A stretch of DNA of 24,849 nt from JBAXRT01 sp037131065 (GTDB lineage Bacteria > Bacteroidota > Bacteroidia > Bacteroidales > FEN-979). Of the stretch, positions 8,001 to 16,495 are shown one piece after another; the stretch's first letter is position 1, and every line of letters starts with the position of its first letter. Made by a program: the position numbers and the translations under genes. Below the pieces are notes generated by a model. The model had not been told where the DNA came from. It saw nothing but the letters and a program-made list of their open reading frames with translations, and did not search any database. The stretch is from positions 1 to 24,849 of the forward strand of contig JBAXRT010000032.1 of NCBI GenBank assembly GCA_037131065.1, in the 5' to 3' direction.

Positions 8001-9650
8001 TTAGCGGATAACCAGTTTTTGAACTACGGGGCGGCCACTTCCTGTTTCAGTGACCCTGATGAAATAAACACCCTTCGAAAGGTTATCCAGGCGGATCTTA
8101 ACATTGGGCTGGTCGGTGGAAGAGGAATAAACCTGCGTTCCGGTGACCGTAACGATCGTGATCTCCTTTTTACCTGCCGCGGCGAAGGTAAGATTCACCC
8201 AATCGGTAGCGGGGTTTGGTGATAACGTAACCGACATATCCCTGACTTTGGTATCAACTCCCGACGATACCTCGCCGGTGATCATGATATCATCCACCTC
8301 CCATGCGGCTGCATCGACTTCGGAAGTATAATGAAATGCAAGGTGAACGTTACTGCCTGTGACGGCCGACAGATCAATGTTTCCGGATGGCGTCCAGGTG
8401 TAGCCGCCAGGCGAAAGGGTAGCGGTGATCGGAGTCCATGTCCCGGTCGTAGGATCTGCACCGGTCACATAATTGTTAGATATCTTGATTTGCAGATCAG
8501 GTCCCGTATAGTTCTTGGCCGTTCTGAACGACAAGGTCTCATTAATATAATCATTAAAATTCATGGAGGGTGAGATCAACCAGTCGTTACAGAACTCTGT
8601 TGCCTGGTAGCCGTTCAAGTAAGCATAGTAATTGCCCCCGTAAGATGCAACACTCCATCTTTTATTGCTGGCGTTATTGGCCAGACTGATGGTATCCCAT
8701 GGGTCAAATGTCTGAGTTTCAAAATCCTTAAACAGGATCACGGAAATATCAGGGGTTGTTGCTGAAGCGGAGGGAGCGGTACCGTCGGTTTTGAAATTAA
8801 TATCGGCACCTCCGTTGGTATAGGGATAGATCTTGAAGAAATACTGCTGGTCGGCTTTCAGGTTGCTGAAGGTAAAGGCCTGTGCCCCGAACATTACATT
8901 TTTCGCGGCTTTGCCATCGGTCCAGTCGAGGTCATCGGCTTCAGCAACTCCGTCGACCGGTGCAACTATATCGTTGGCCTCACTGGCTTTGATAAGGTAT
9001 GCCTGTGGGAGCTGTCCTCCTTCAGAATCTGTCCAGACCAGGTCAATCGAAAGATTGTTGGCAGTAGCAACGAAATCGGTCGGATAATAAGAAGGTTCGG
9101 GTAAGGGGGATCCTCCGGTAGAGAGAGAGAAGTCATCATAGAATACACCACCTCCCACATTGCCATCCTGGTTGTAGACCCTGACCTCAAAACGGAAGCC
9201 GTCGGCAGCAGCAGGAGCAGTCATCGCATAGGTGACCTGGATCCATTGAGGATTATCAGATGAATAGGTAGAAGGAGGCCTTAATTCTGCCTCATAATCA
9301 GGAAGGGTTGTGGACCCGCTAAGCCAGTAACACCAGATCCTGGTCTTGGCGGCCGGGTCGTTATCATAATACCAGTAACTCAATGTATATAAAGACCCGG
9401 GAACAACACCGGTAAGGACCTGCTGGAATTTTTTCGTGGTGGATTCAGAAGTATGCTTGGCCGAATAAGTTCCGCCATGCACCGTTCCTGATTCCTGGGT
9501 GATATTCTCGATCAGTGTCCAGCTGGTTGGTGTAGTCGTATTGTCCCAGCTTTCCAGATTGCCGTTAAGTACAAGCTCCTGGGCTTTGATCTCCGTTCCG
9601 AACAGGAACAGGGCACAACATATGACTGAAGTCAATAAAAAGTTTTTCAT
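8001..9650 (-). CDS. T9SS-sorted secreted protein with adhesin-like (choice-of-anchor J type) domain, 549 aa
   Basis: The protein has a signal peptide (residues 1-24, ending EIKAQ), a carbohydrate-binding-module-like jelly-roll segment (about 25-185, beginning ELVLNGNLESW), a fibronectin-III-like module (about 190-302, with YFFKIYPYTNGG), and a cleaved-adhesin or choice-of-anchor J type domain (about 303-462: FKDFETQTFDPW, DWLISPSMNF, AWEVDDIMITG). A type A T9SS sorting domain ends it (about 475-549: LSPNPATDWVNL, LSKGVYFIRV, QKLVIR). Proteins with this tail cross the outer membrane by type IX secretion and are anchored or released. No protease or glycosidase active site is visible. It lies 48 bases after the 1519-aa T9SS cargo gene, with no separate promoter seen, and a terminator follows, so the two are probably co-transcribed. 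Adhesion or glycan binding is inference. Confidence 0.92.
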   Translation of the reverse strand: MKNFLLTSVICCALFLFGTEIKAQELVLNGNLESWDNTTTPTSWTLIENITQESGTVHGGTYSAKHTSESTTKKFQQVLTGVVPGSLYTLSYWYYDNDPAAKTRIWCYWLSGSTTLPDYEAELRPPSTYSSDNPQWIQVTYAMTAPAAADGFRFEVRVYNQDGNVGGGVFYDDFSLSTGGSPLPEPSYYPTDFVATANNLSIDLVWTDSEGGQLPQAYLIKASEANDIVAPVDGVAEADDLDWTDGKAAKNVMFGAQAFTFSNLKADQQYFFKIYPYTNGGADINFKTDGTAPSASATTPDISVILFKDFETQTFDPWDTISLANNASNKRWSVASYGGNYYAYLNGYQATEFCNDWLISPSMNFNDYINETLSFRTAKNYTGPDLQIKISNNYVTGADPTTGTWTPITATLSPGGYTWTPSGNIDLSAVTGSNVHLAFHYTSEVDAAAWEVDDIMITGEVSSGVDTKVRDMSVTLSPNPATDWVNLTFAAAGKKEITIVTVTGTQVYSSSTDQPNVKIRLDNLSKGVYFIRVTETGSGRPVVQKLVIR

Positions 9651-9698
9651 GTATCTGTTTTTTTATGGTTATTATTGAATTGATTGATCATGGTAATG

Positions 9699-12600
9699 CT
9701 ATCGCTGGATGACCAGTTTCTGCGTAAATGATTGCTTTGTAACAACATCCATAACCTGGATAAGATAAACTCCCGGTATAAGGTCGGTCTGGCTGAACTG
9801 GTTGACACGGGTTTCGCTCTGGCGTTCAACAACGACATCCGAAAGCGGGTTGATGATCCTGATTCGGACGGGATTATCCTGTTTCAGAACGACTCTGAAC
9901 GTGCCGTTGCTTGGATTCGGATAGATCGCGAAGGCGGCAGCGGCAGGGGTCGAAATCCCTGTCGGGCCAACTTCAATGTAGTCTGTCTTTACCAGGGTGG
10001 TATGACCGGAATTGTTCGAAACCACCAGAGTTACATCAAATGATCCCTCGGTGTTATACTGGATCCCGGCAGGTGTTTGTCCCGACCAGGTTCCAGGCGT
10101 TCCGCCTTCGAATGTCCATTCCCAGCCGGTGGCATCTCCTGTAGAGGCATCGGTGAAAATTACGAATTCATTCTTGACTATGGCGGTATCATCGGCAAAG
10201 AATCCTGCAACCGGCGGGTAGGAACATCCGGCAAGCGGAGAAGCCCAGATGCTGTCACCATCGGCATTTATCAGCTGGAATTCCAGTGCATGACGCCAGT
10301 TCTCCGGAAGCGTATTGTCAGAATTGGGATCGCAAAGTTCAAGAGAAGGTCCCTGTCCGTTGGCCAGCGTATCCCATGGTGGGGCAGATAAGTAGTATAC
10401 CGAATCAACCACAAATCCAAGGTAATCCTTGATAACGATAGGCTCCCCGTTGTTATTCAGTGATCCTTCCGTCCACTGCAAAGCGGATTTTCCGAAAGCA
10501 TTCCGCATAGCTGCAGCGCTTTTTGCAACAACTAAATAGGCCTCAGGGACCAATAAAGTATCGGGGAATACATAGGTTACCCCCTGATCAAAGTAGAATT
10601 CCGACAAATTCCAGGCAACAGTATCGTTGTTTATTATCTCTATGAATTCAAGGGTATCCGTTCCATGCTCCGGTGGATTATACATGATTTCGGTCATCAC
10701 AATTTTGGCGTTGGTAGGGCCCAGAACGGTAATATAGGCTTGCTTGCAGGATGACGAATATCCATACTGGTTACTGGCATCCAGGCAAACCGTGTAAGTC
10801 CCCGGGTAGTGATAAACGATGTTTGTGGGGTTCTGGAGATTGCTTTCATACGGTTCCCCACCCACAAATGACCATTTCCAGAAGGTCGGACAATAGAGCG
10901 ATGTATCAAAGAAATTGATGGATTCACCCATCCTGACTACCAGAGTATCTGCAGAAAAATAGATCACCGGGGCAAGCGGTTCACAGAGTGTGGTAAAAGA
11001 AACTTCACTTCCGTAACTGGTTCCAACCATATTGGTGGCATATGCTCTGAAATAATAGGTGGTTTGTGGAATAAGCCCGGTAATGGTACTTGTAAAGACC
11101 CCCGTGGTTCCCGTTTCCGTAGTATGCGGGTCAGCGATGGTCGGATTATGGGTCGTGGCATAGCAAAGGCCACGGGCTGTTATGGGAGATCCTCCGTCGG
11201 ATGTAACATTTCCTTCTCCGGTAGCAGAATTGTGGGTAAGGTCGATGAGAGTAGCGCTGGTTGTAACCGTCGGACCAAGGGGCTGTGACCCGGTAAAAGT
11301 ACCCAATTCGGTTAATCCGCTAGCTGTAAGCAGCTGCAGGGTGGTATTGGCAAGATCGTAGGTGACAAAAGGAGTTGGGAGTACCTTCAGGCAGTATATC
11401 TGACTTTCGGTTCCGACAACATCTGCAAGTAAATACTGAAAGGAAGTATTACAGGAAAACCCTGTGATTCCTGTCTGCGTAACGTTCCAATAACGATTCA
11501 GGTAACTACCGGTATTCGGGTCATCAGGAAATTTTGCATTGACCAGATTGACGCCTGCAAAATTGCCGGCTGCAAAAGTTCCTGAAGTAAACGCCAAAGT
11601 GACCGGCGAATATTCAGCAACCCCTGTACTGTCACCCACGGGATAAAGGAAACTGCCGGCGGCGGAAAAACCCTTCTGTAACTGACCGGCGCCCGTTGCT
11701 ATAATCATATTCGCAGCTGAAGGAGTTCCTTCGATGGTGGAGGTTGTTCCCAGTAAGAGGTTTTTCGATCCGAGATCGAGCAGACCGCTTGTGAGCTTCA
11801 GTTTGCCATTCATTGTAATGGAAGCTCCCAAATCCACTCCATTCGCATTTAAAATTTCCAGGGTGGAATTGGTACCTGTCGTAATGATGCCGTCCCCGGA
11901 GATGGATTGAGCCGCCGGGCCATTTAACCTGACAGTGCCGGCAGCCGAAGGAGCAAAGTTGAGGGTTCCTCCGGTTGCAACTGTTATATTTCCCTTAATC
12001 GAATGACCCGGTGTACCCGTCATATTTACATTCAGGGTGCCGTTGGTAATCGTCAGGTTATCCATGGCAACCGCGCTTCCACCGCTAGTGGTGACAGTGA
12101 CACCGGTCGCATCCATTTCAAAATTTGCGTAAATTTTTCCTGAAAATGAGGGAGTCGAATTACTTATGAGCTTATATAAGCTTCCTGTCTGAAATACGAC
12201 TATACTATTGGGAGGATTGTTCACGAACGGGTTACTGCCAGCCTGGTGAATATAGGTCGATCCGCTTGCAAAAATGACCGAATTTGCTTTGACATTTCCA
12301 AATGCATTTCCCGAAAAGAAAGTCCCTGCCGTAAATGTGGCACCGGCATTAAATGTAATGGCGCTGGCATCAGCAGCTGTGAGTCTGTGTGCGGTTGAAA
12401 CCGTTGAAGAGAATGTCATGCTGCCACTGATACTTGCTGTTGCTGTTGTGAGAAGCGCTATGATAATGACGTTGGGGGCATTTAAATTCAGGGCACAGCC
12501 GGCAGGAATATCCAGATCGGCGCCAGTCCCGCCCATAATGGAAAGAGTCACTGCCGCGATGCTTTGAAGATTTATGGTAGTATTGTCGGATATGACGATC

Positions 12601-14258
12601 TTCGCGACAGTTTGCGTGGGAACCGCCGTCACCGTTTTTGTTCCTCCCCCGTTGAAGATTAAAATATCGTTGATGGCCGGGGTTGTGCGCGTTGGAGTCC
12701 AGTTAGCCGCAACATTCCATGGAGCGCCGTCGGCTCCCTGCCAGGTGTAAGTAACAGATGGACTAAGCGTGGTTGTGGCTGTTGCAGTTGGAACCGTGCC
12801 ATCCGTTTTATAATTGATAAAACCTCCCGAGTTGGTATAAGAAAAAATCTTAAAATAGTATTGGGTGTTATCGATCAGATCCGTAAACGCTTTAGCCTGC
12901 ATACCCTGGGCAACATTTTTCACCAGTAGCGCATCCGTCTCCGGTGTTCCATCCACAGGATCTACAATCGAACCATAACCTCCCGTGGCCCCTTTCACAA
13001 GGTAGCCATCCGGAGTTGTCGCCCCCGTGGCATCTGTCCAGGTTGTATTAATGACACTGAATGACGGCGTTCCGGTCGCCGCTGCAAAGGTTGTAGCATG
13101 GTTTGTCGGTTCGGGTTTGATGACGCTTCCTGAACAAACAACATTGACAGCAGTGGCTCCTCCGCCTGAATTGGCGATGTTTTCACTATTGTAGTTCCCC
13201 AGCGCTAATCCGGCTTTTAACCTGACATAAATTGCGGTGGCATTTAGAGTGGGTCCTGTGTAAGGAACATTTACTGATCCGGAAAAAGTAGTATTGTTAG
13301 TCGATACTTCATAATTCGTCGAACCAGTAACAGAAATATTCCCAGGGGCGCCGGTAAGATTGGCCCCGCTTAAATTATACGTTTGTGAAGCAGATGGCCC
13401 AGCACCAAAGGCATACTGGAATCCGGTAAGGGTACCAACAGAAGTAGAAATTGAGGGTGCTGCTCCTGGAGGGGTAACATCAGCCCAAGCTGGTCCAACC
13501 CGGATTTCATCGATTTCAACTTTAGGTGTCGTGGCATTGTTTCTTAAACAAATGGAAGCAAAAGCGACAAAAGTACCTGTTCCGCTTGCGTTAGAAACTG
13601 AACCTGCGGGTTCAGATCCTCCTAAACTGCTTGGATTAACCCAGAGACTTGCAGTTGTAGGCGAGGTGCTCCTATCATATTTCACCACAACCAGGTAAGT
13701 TGTTCCAAAACTAAGATCCTGAGCAAATTCAGTGAAATTTGGTGATCCACCTGAAGTATTCTGAATAATGAACCTGTAATTAGCCCCTGCGTTGATAGAT
13801 TTTGCTCCAAGGCGAGCACCGAAAGAGGTCACTGGATTTCCAGCAGTAGCGCCAAAATGCATAAAATAATCACCTGTAGTGGTGATTCCAGAGTTATCGA
13901 TGAGGTTCAATAATACTGAAAAGTATAGTACTGTACTGGTTGATGTAATGGCTCTGTTTATGTCCCTCGAGGTTTGATTAGCGTTACCAAACATTGAGAC
14001 TTTATATCCATTGGGAGCGAAAAGCCCGGGGTAAGATAAATTCCCGTTGACTACATCAATTGTTGTCGTCTGCCCACTGGTAACACTATGTGTTGTCCAG
14101 TTATTGGATGTTGAACCTGCTTTACCATTTCCACCGATATACGTAGGCGGAGTGTAATTAAAATCTTCATAAAGGACCAGTTGGGCTTTCCCCTCCTGGA
14201 AAAGAATGAGCGAACCTAATCCCAAAAGCAAAAGAGTTCGTTGTACAAATTTTTTCAT
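9699..14258 (-). CDS. Giant multidomain T9SS-sorted surface protein, 1519 aa
   Basis: After a signal peptide (about 1-26, ending GKAQ) come: a LamG/concanavalin-like segment (about 27-260, beginning LVLYEDFNY and ending VEIDEIRVGPAW); an Ig-like segment (about 265-380); a fibronectin-III-like module (about 381-497, YYFKIFSYTNSGG); a long Thr/Ser/Gly/Asn-rich region of short beta repeats (about 500-985) resembling beta-helix surface proteins; a second fibronectin-III-like module (about 994-1085, TTYYFRAYATN); a PKD-like domain (about 1094-1175, FWKWSFVGGEP); a lamin-tail-like (LTD) domain (about 1183-1340, IVMTEIMYNPP, LEFIEIINND); a second PKD domain (about 1345-1430, WEWTFEGGTPG); and a type A T9SS sorting domain (about 1440-1519, IYPNPSNGTF, GVYLIQVMD, QKLVIQR). 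No enzyme motif is visible, so a structural or adhesive surface role is inferred. It is the first gene of a two-gene unit with the 549-aa protein. Confidence 0.93.
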   Translation of the reverse strand: MKKFVQRTLLLLGLGSLILFQEGKAQLVLYEDFNYTPPTYIGGNGKAGSTSNNWTTHSVTSGQTTTIDVVNGNLSYPGLFAPNGYKVSMFGNANQTSRDINRAITSTSTVLYFSVLLNLIDNSGITTTGDYFMHFGATAGNPVTSFGARLGAKSINAGANYRFIIQNTSGGSPNFTEFAQDLSFGTTYLVVVKYDRSTSPTTASLWVNPSSLGGSEPAGSVSNASGTGTFVAFASICLRNNATTPKVEIDEIRVGPAWADVTPPGAAPSISTSVGTLTGFQYAFGAGPSASQTYNLSGANLTGAPGNISVTGSTNYEVSTNNTTFSGSVNVPYTGPTLNATAIYVRLKAGLALGNYNSENIANSGGGATAVNVVCSGSVIKPEPTNHATTFAAATGTPSFSVINTTWTDATGATTPDGYLVKGATGGYGSIVDPVDGTPETDALLVKNVAQGMQAKAFTDLIDNTQYYFKIFSYTNSGGFINYKTDGTVPTATATTTLSPSVTYTWQGADGAPWNVAANWTPTRTTPAINDILIFNGGGTKTVTAVPTQTVAKIVISDNTTINLQSIAAVTLSIMGGTGADLDIPAGCALNLNAPNVIIIALLTTATASISGSMTFSSTVSTAHRLTAADASAITFNAGATFTAGTFFSGNAFGNVKANSVIFASGSTYIHQAGSNPFVNNPPNSIVVFQTGSLYKLISNSTPSFSGKIYANFEMDATGVTVTTSGGSAVAMDNLTITNGTLNVNMTGTPGHSIKGNITVATGGTLNFAPSAAGTVRLNGPAAQSISGDGIITTGTNSTLEILNANGVDLGASITMNGKLKLTSGLLDLGSKNLLLGTTSTIEGTPSAANMIIATGAGQLQKGFSAAGSFLYPVGDSTGVAEYSPVTLAFTSGTFAAGNFAGVNLVNAKFPDDPNTGSYLNRYWNVTQTGITGFSCNTSFQYLLADVVGTESQIYCLKVLPTPFVTYDLANTTLQLLTASGLTELGTFTGSQPLGPTVTTSATLIDLTHNSATGEGNVTSDGGSPITARGLCYATTHNPTIADPHTTETGTTGVFTSTITGLIPQTTYYFRAYATNMVGTSYGSEVSFTTLCEPLAPVIYFSADTLVVRMGESINFFDTSLYCPTFWKWSFVGGEPYESNLQNPTNIVYHYPGTYTVCLDASNQYGYSSSCKQAYITVLGPTNAKIVMTEIMYNPPEHGTDTLEFIEIINNDTVAWNLSEFYFDQGVTYVFPDTLLVPEAYLVVAKSAAAMRNAFGKSALQWTEGSLNNNGEPIVIKDYLGFVVDSVYYLSAPPWDTLANGQGPSLELCDPNSDNTLPENWRHALEFQLINADGDSIWASPLAGCSYPPVAGFFADDTAIVKNEFVIFTDASTGDATGWEWTFEGGTPGTWSGQTPAGIQYNTEGSFDVTLVVSNNSGHTTLVKTDYIEVGPTGISTPAAAAFAIYPNPSNGTFRVVLKQDNPVRIRIINPLSDVVVERQSETRVNQFSQTDLIPGVYLIQVMDVVTKQSFTQKLVIQR

Positions 14259-14377
14259 AGGCTTGTTTTTAAATAGATATATGTTTGATTTTATAATTCA
14301 TTTGCACACTTTTATCACTTTTACAAATGTGCATAATATTTTTGGAATATTTTTCATCGACTTATTAACAAATTATT

Positions 14378-14415
14378 AAAAAAAACGGGACTGATCAAAT
14401 CTGATCAATCCCGTT
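14378..14415 (-). terminator. Rho-independent terminator of dnaK
   Basis: The minus strand forms a stem with AACGGGA paired to TCCCGTT, extended by an inner TGATCA/TGATCA pairing (14384-14415), followed by a T-rich tract (14383-14378). It begins 22 bases after the dnaK stop codon and separates dnaK from the T9SS cargo unit. That unit therefore needs its own promoter in 14259-14377; no perfect TAnnTTTG was found there, the nearest being CACATTTG. Confidence 0.8.
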
Positions 14416-14437
14416 ATCTGAAGAAAAAGGCTTGGTA

Positions 14438-16372
14438 TTATTTATCCTTTACCTCTTCAAAGTCAACATCAGTAACATTATCGCTTCCTGTCCCTTTCTG
14501 GTTTGCGCCACCCTGGGGCTGATCCGGTCCTGGTCCGCCCTGTGGTCCACCGGGCTGCGGTCCGCTTTGTGATGCATTCTTGTACATCTCCTCGCTTGCG
14601 CTTTGCCAAATTGCATTCAGGTTGGCCATTGCCCTGTCTATACCTGCAATATCCTTGTTCTTATGGGCAGCTTTCAATTCATCAACCGCTTTCTGAATGG
14701 GCTCCTTTTTATCAGCCGGAAGCTTGTCGCCAAACTCCTTAAGCTGCTTCTCCGTCTGGAAGATCATCGAATCGGCCTGGTTCAGCTTATCGATATCCTC
14801 CTTCACTTTCTTATCGGTTTCGGCATTTGCCTGGGCCTCTTCCTTCATCCTCCGGATCTCGCTCTCATTCAGTCCTGAAGATGCTTCAATCCTGATCTGC
14901 TGCGATTTTCCTGTAGCCTTATCTTTGGCCGTAACATGCAGGATCCCGTTTGCATCGATGTCGAAGGTCACTTCAACCTGCGGAATACCCCTGGGAGCAG
15001 GCGGAATACCGTCGAGGTGGAACCGGCCGATGCTCTTGTTCTGGTTTGCCATGGGCCTTTCACCCTGGAGAATATGGATCTCCACACTGGTCTGGCTGTC
15101 GGCCGCCGTTGAAAAGACCTCCGATTTCCTCGTCGGAATGGTAGTATTCGATTCGATCAGCCTGGTCGTGACACCGCCGAGGGTTTCAATGCCAAGTGAG
15201 AGCGGCGTAATGTCAAGAAGCAATACGTCCTTTACCTCACCGGTGAGTACTCCACCCTGGATGGCTGCGCCGATGGCGACAACCTCATCGGGGTTCACTC
15301 CCTTGGAAGGCTCTTTGCCAAACAGGTCGCGGACCAGTTTCTGGACGGCAGGAATTCTTGTGGATCCTCCCACGAGGATGACCTCATCGATCTCTGAAGC
15401 CTTCAGGCCGGCATCCTTCAGAGCCTGCTGACAGGGTGGAATGGTCGACTGCATCAGGCTGTCGTTCAGCTGCTCGAACTTTGCACGTGAAAGTTTCTTT
15501 ACAAGGTGCTTAGGAACTCCGTCGACCGGCATGATATAAGGCAGGTTGATCTCCGTTTCCATTGAACTGGACAACTCGATCTTTGCCTTTTCGGCAGCCT
15601 CTTTGAGACGCTGCAGTGCCATCGGGTCTTTTTTCAGGTCCACCCCTTCATCTTTCTTGAATTCATCTGCGAGCCAGTCCATAATGACATGGTCGAAATC
15701 ATCTCCGCCCAGATGGGTATTCCCGTTGGTCGATTTCACTTCAAACACACCGTCGCCTAACTCCAGGATGGAGATATCGAAAGTTCCTCCTCCGAGGTCA
15801 AAAACTGCGACCTTAATATCTTTATGCTTTTTGTCGAGGCCATAGGCAAGCGCAGCGGCAGTAGGTTCATTGATGATCCTTTTAACCGCCAGACCGGCAA
15901 TCTCCCCGGCTTCCTTTGTTGCCTGGCGCTGGGAATCACTGAAGTACGCCGGGACTGTAATGACCGCCTCCTTCACCTCCATGCCGAGGTAATCTTCTGC
16001 CGTTTTTTTCATCTTCTGCAGGATCATAGCAGAGATCTCCTGAGGGGAATACTGTTTCCCTGAAATATTTACGCGTGGGGTATTGTTGTCCCCCTTGTCG
16101 ACCTGGTAAGGAACCCTCTTGATCTCTTTCTGCACCTGGTCCCAGGATTCACCCATGAACCGCTTGATGGAAAAAATGGTGTTCTTCGGGTTGGTAATCG
16201 CCTGCCTTTTGGCAGGATCTCCGACCTTGCGTTCCCCGTTGTCGGTAAAAGCAACAATTGAAGGAGTTGTTCGCCTTCCTTCACTGTTAGGAATAACAAC
16301 AGGTTCGTTCCCTTCCATAACAGAAACACAAGAGTTGGTAGTTCCAAGATCGATACCAATAATTTTTGCCAT
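14438..16372 (-). CDS. dnaK: Chaperone protein DnaK (Hsp70)
   Basis: DnaK is the cytosolic ATP-dependent Hsp70 chaperone that works with DnaJ and GrpE to fold and rescue proteins. The start is ATG at 16372, giving 644 residues beginning MAKIIGIDLGTTNS; the frame extends 17 codons upstream but those residues are not Hsp70-like, and a strong Shine-Dalgarno lies right before 16372. Visible signatures are the phosphate-1 loop IGIDLGTTNSC, VFDLGGGTFDIS (phosphate 2), VILVGGSTRIP (adenosine region), the DITPLSLGIETLGG linker and substrate-domain region, and a Gly/Pro/Gln-rich tail ending NVTDVDFEEVKDK, close to the usual EEVKD-type terminus. Length is normal for bacterial DnaK. Neither grpE nor dnaJ adjoins it; the gene appears monocistronic, with a terminator at 14378-14415. 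Confidence 0.99.
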   Translation of the reverse strand: MAKIIGIDLGTTNSCVSVMEGNEPVVIPNSEGRRTTPSIVAFTDNGERKVGDPAKRQAITNPKNTIFSIKRFMGESWDQVQKEIKRVPYQVDKGDNNTPRVNISGKQYSPQEISAMILQKMKKTAEDYLGMEVKEAVITVPAYFSDSQRQATKEAGEIAGLAVKRIINEPTAAALAYGLDKKHKDIKVAVFDLGGGTFDISILELGDGVFEVKSTNGNTHLGGDDFDHVIMDWLADEFKKDEGVDLKKDPMALQRLKEAAEKAKIELSSSMETEINLPYIMPVDGVPKHLVKKLSRAKFEQLNDSLMQSTIPPCQQALKDAGLKASEIDEVILVGGSTRIPAVQKLVRDLFGKEPSKGVNPDEVVAIGAAIQGGVLTGEVKDVLLLDITPLSLGIETLGGVTTRLIESNTTIPTRKSEVFSTAADSQTSVEIHILQGERPMANQNKSIGRFHLDGIPPAPRGIPQVEVTFDIDANGILHVTAKDKATGKSQQIRIEASSGLNESEIRRMKEEAQANAETDKKVKEDIDKLNQADSMIFQTEKQLKEFGDKLPADKKEPIQKAVDELKAAHKNKDIAGIDRAMANLNAIWQSASEEMYKNASQSGPQPGGPQGGPGPDQPQGGANQKGTGSDNVTDVDFEEVKDK

Positions 16373-16381
16373 ATCTATAAA

Positions 16382-16388
16382 TCTCCTT
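16382..16388 (-). promoter_or_regulatory. Strong Shine-Dalgarno of dnaK
   Basis: The minus strand reads AAGGAGA ending 9 bases before the ATG at 16372. Most genes in this window lack a clear Shine-Dalgarno, as is common in Bacteroidota, so this one is notable and fixes the dnaK start. Confidence 0.75.
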
Positions 16389-16410
16389 TCAAAATAAAAT
16401 ATATTCGGAT

Positions 16411-16470
16411 TGTGACACCTCAATAGTCAATGATTGTGCCAAAACCAATTTTCATGTCATCTGTGTGACA
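16411..16470 (-). promoter_or_regulatory. Candidate dnaK control region with TGTCACA repeats
   Basis: Upstream of dnaK the minus strand has TGTCACA twice, at 16470-16464 and 16417-16411. The distal copy is part of a dyad, TGTCA-6-TGACA (16455-16470). Between them lies TGGCACAATCATTGAC (16441-16426), which resembles a sigma-54 site but has A where the essential -12 C should be. These could be operator half-sites for heat-shock control; no regulator is identified. The distal dyad lies 26 bases after the stop of the preceding gene and could instead be part of a weak terminator. Confidence 0.25.
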
Positions 16471-16495
16471 AAAAGACAGAAAAAAGCAGAAATGA

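Noticed and set aside
14259..14377. Promoter for the T9SS cargo pair, including CACATTTG and nearby GCACA/TGTGC and CATTTG/CAAATG complements
   Set aside because: The -7 match has a mismatch at its first base and no -33 partner, and the complements are short and AT-rich, so nothing specific is claimed.
14697..15431. Plus-strand open frame of 244 codons opposite dnaK
   Set aside because: It is antisense to a certain dnaK gene, has no family-like motif, and its Ser/Pro-rich composition is what the reverse frame of dnaK codons gives.
16373..16423. Upstream extension of dnaK by 17 codons
   Set aside because: The added residues are not Hsp70-like, and the Shine-Dalgarno at 16382-16388 fits the ATG at 16372.
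16426..16441. Sigma-54 promoter TGGCAC-N5-TTGAC before dnaK
   Set aside because: The essential GC at -12 is GA here, so I do not call it a sigma-54 promoter, though it is mentioned with the dnaK control region.
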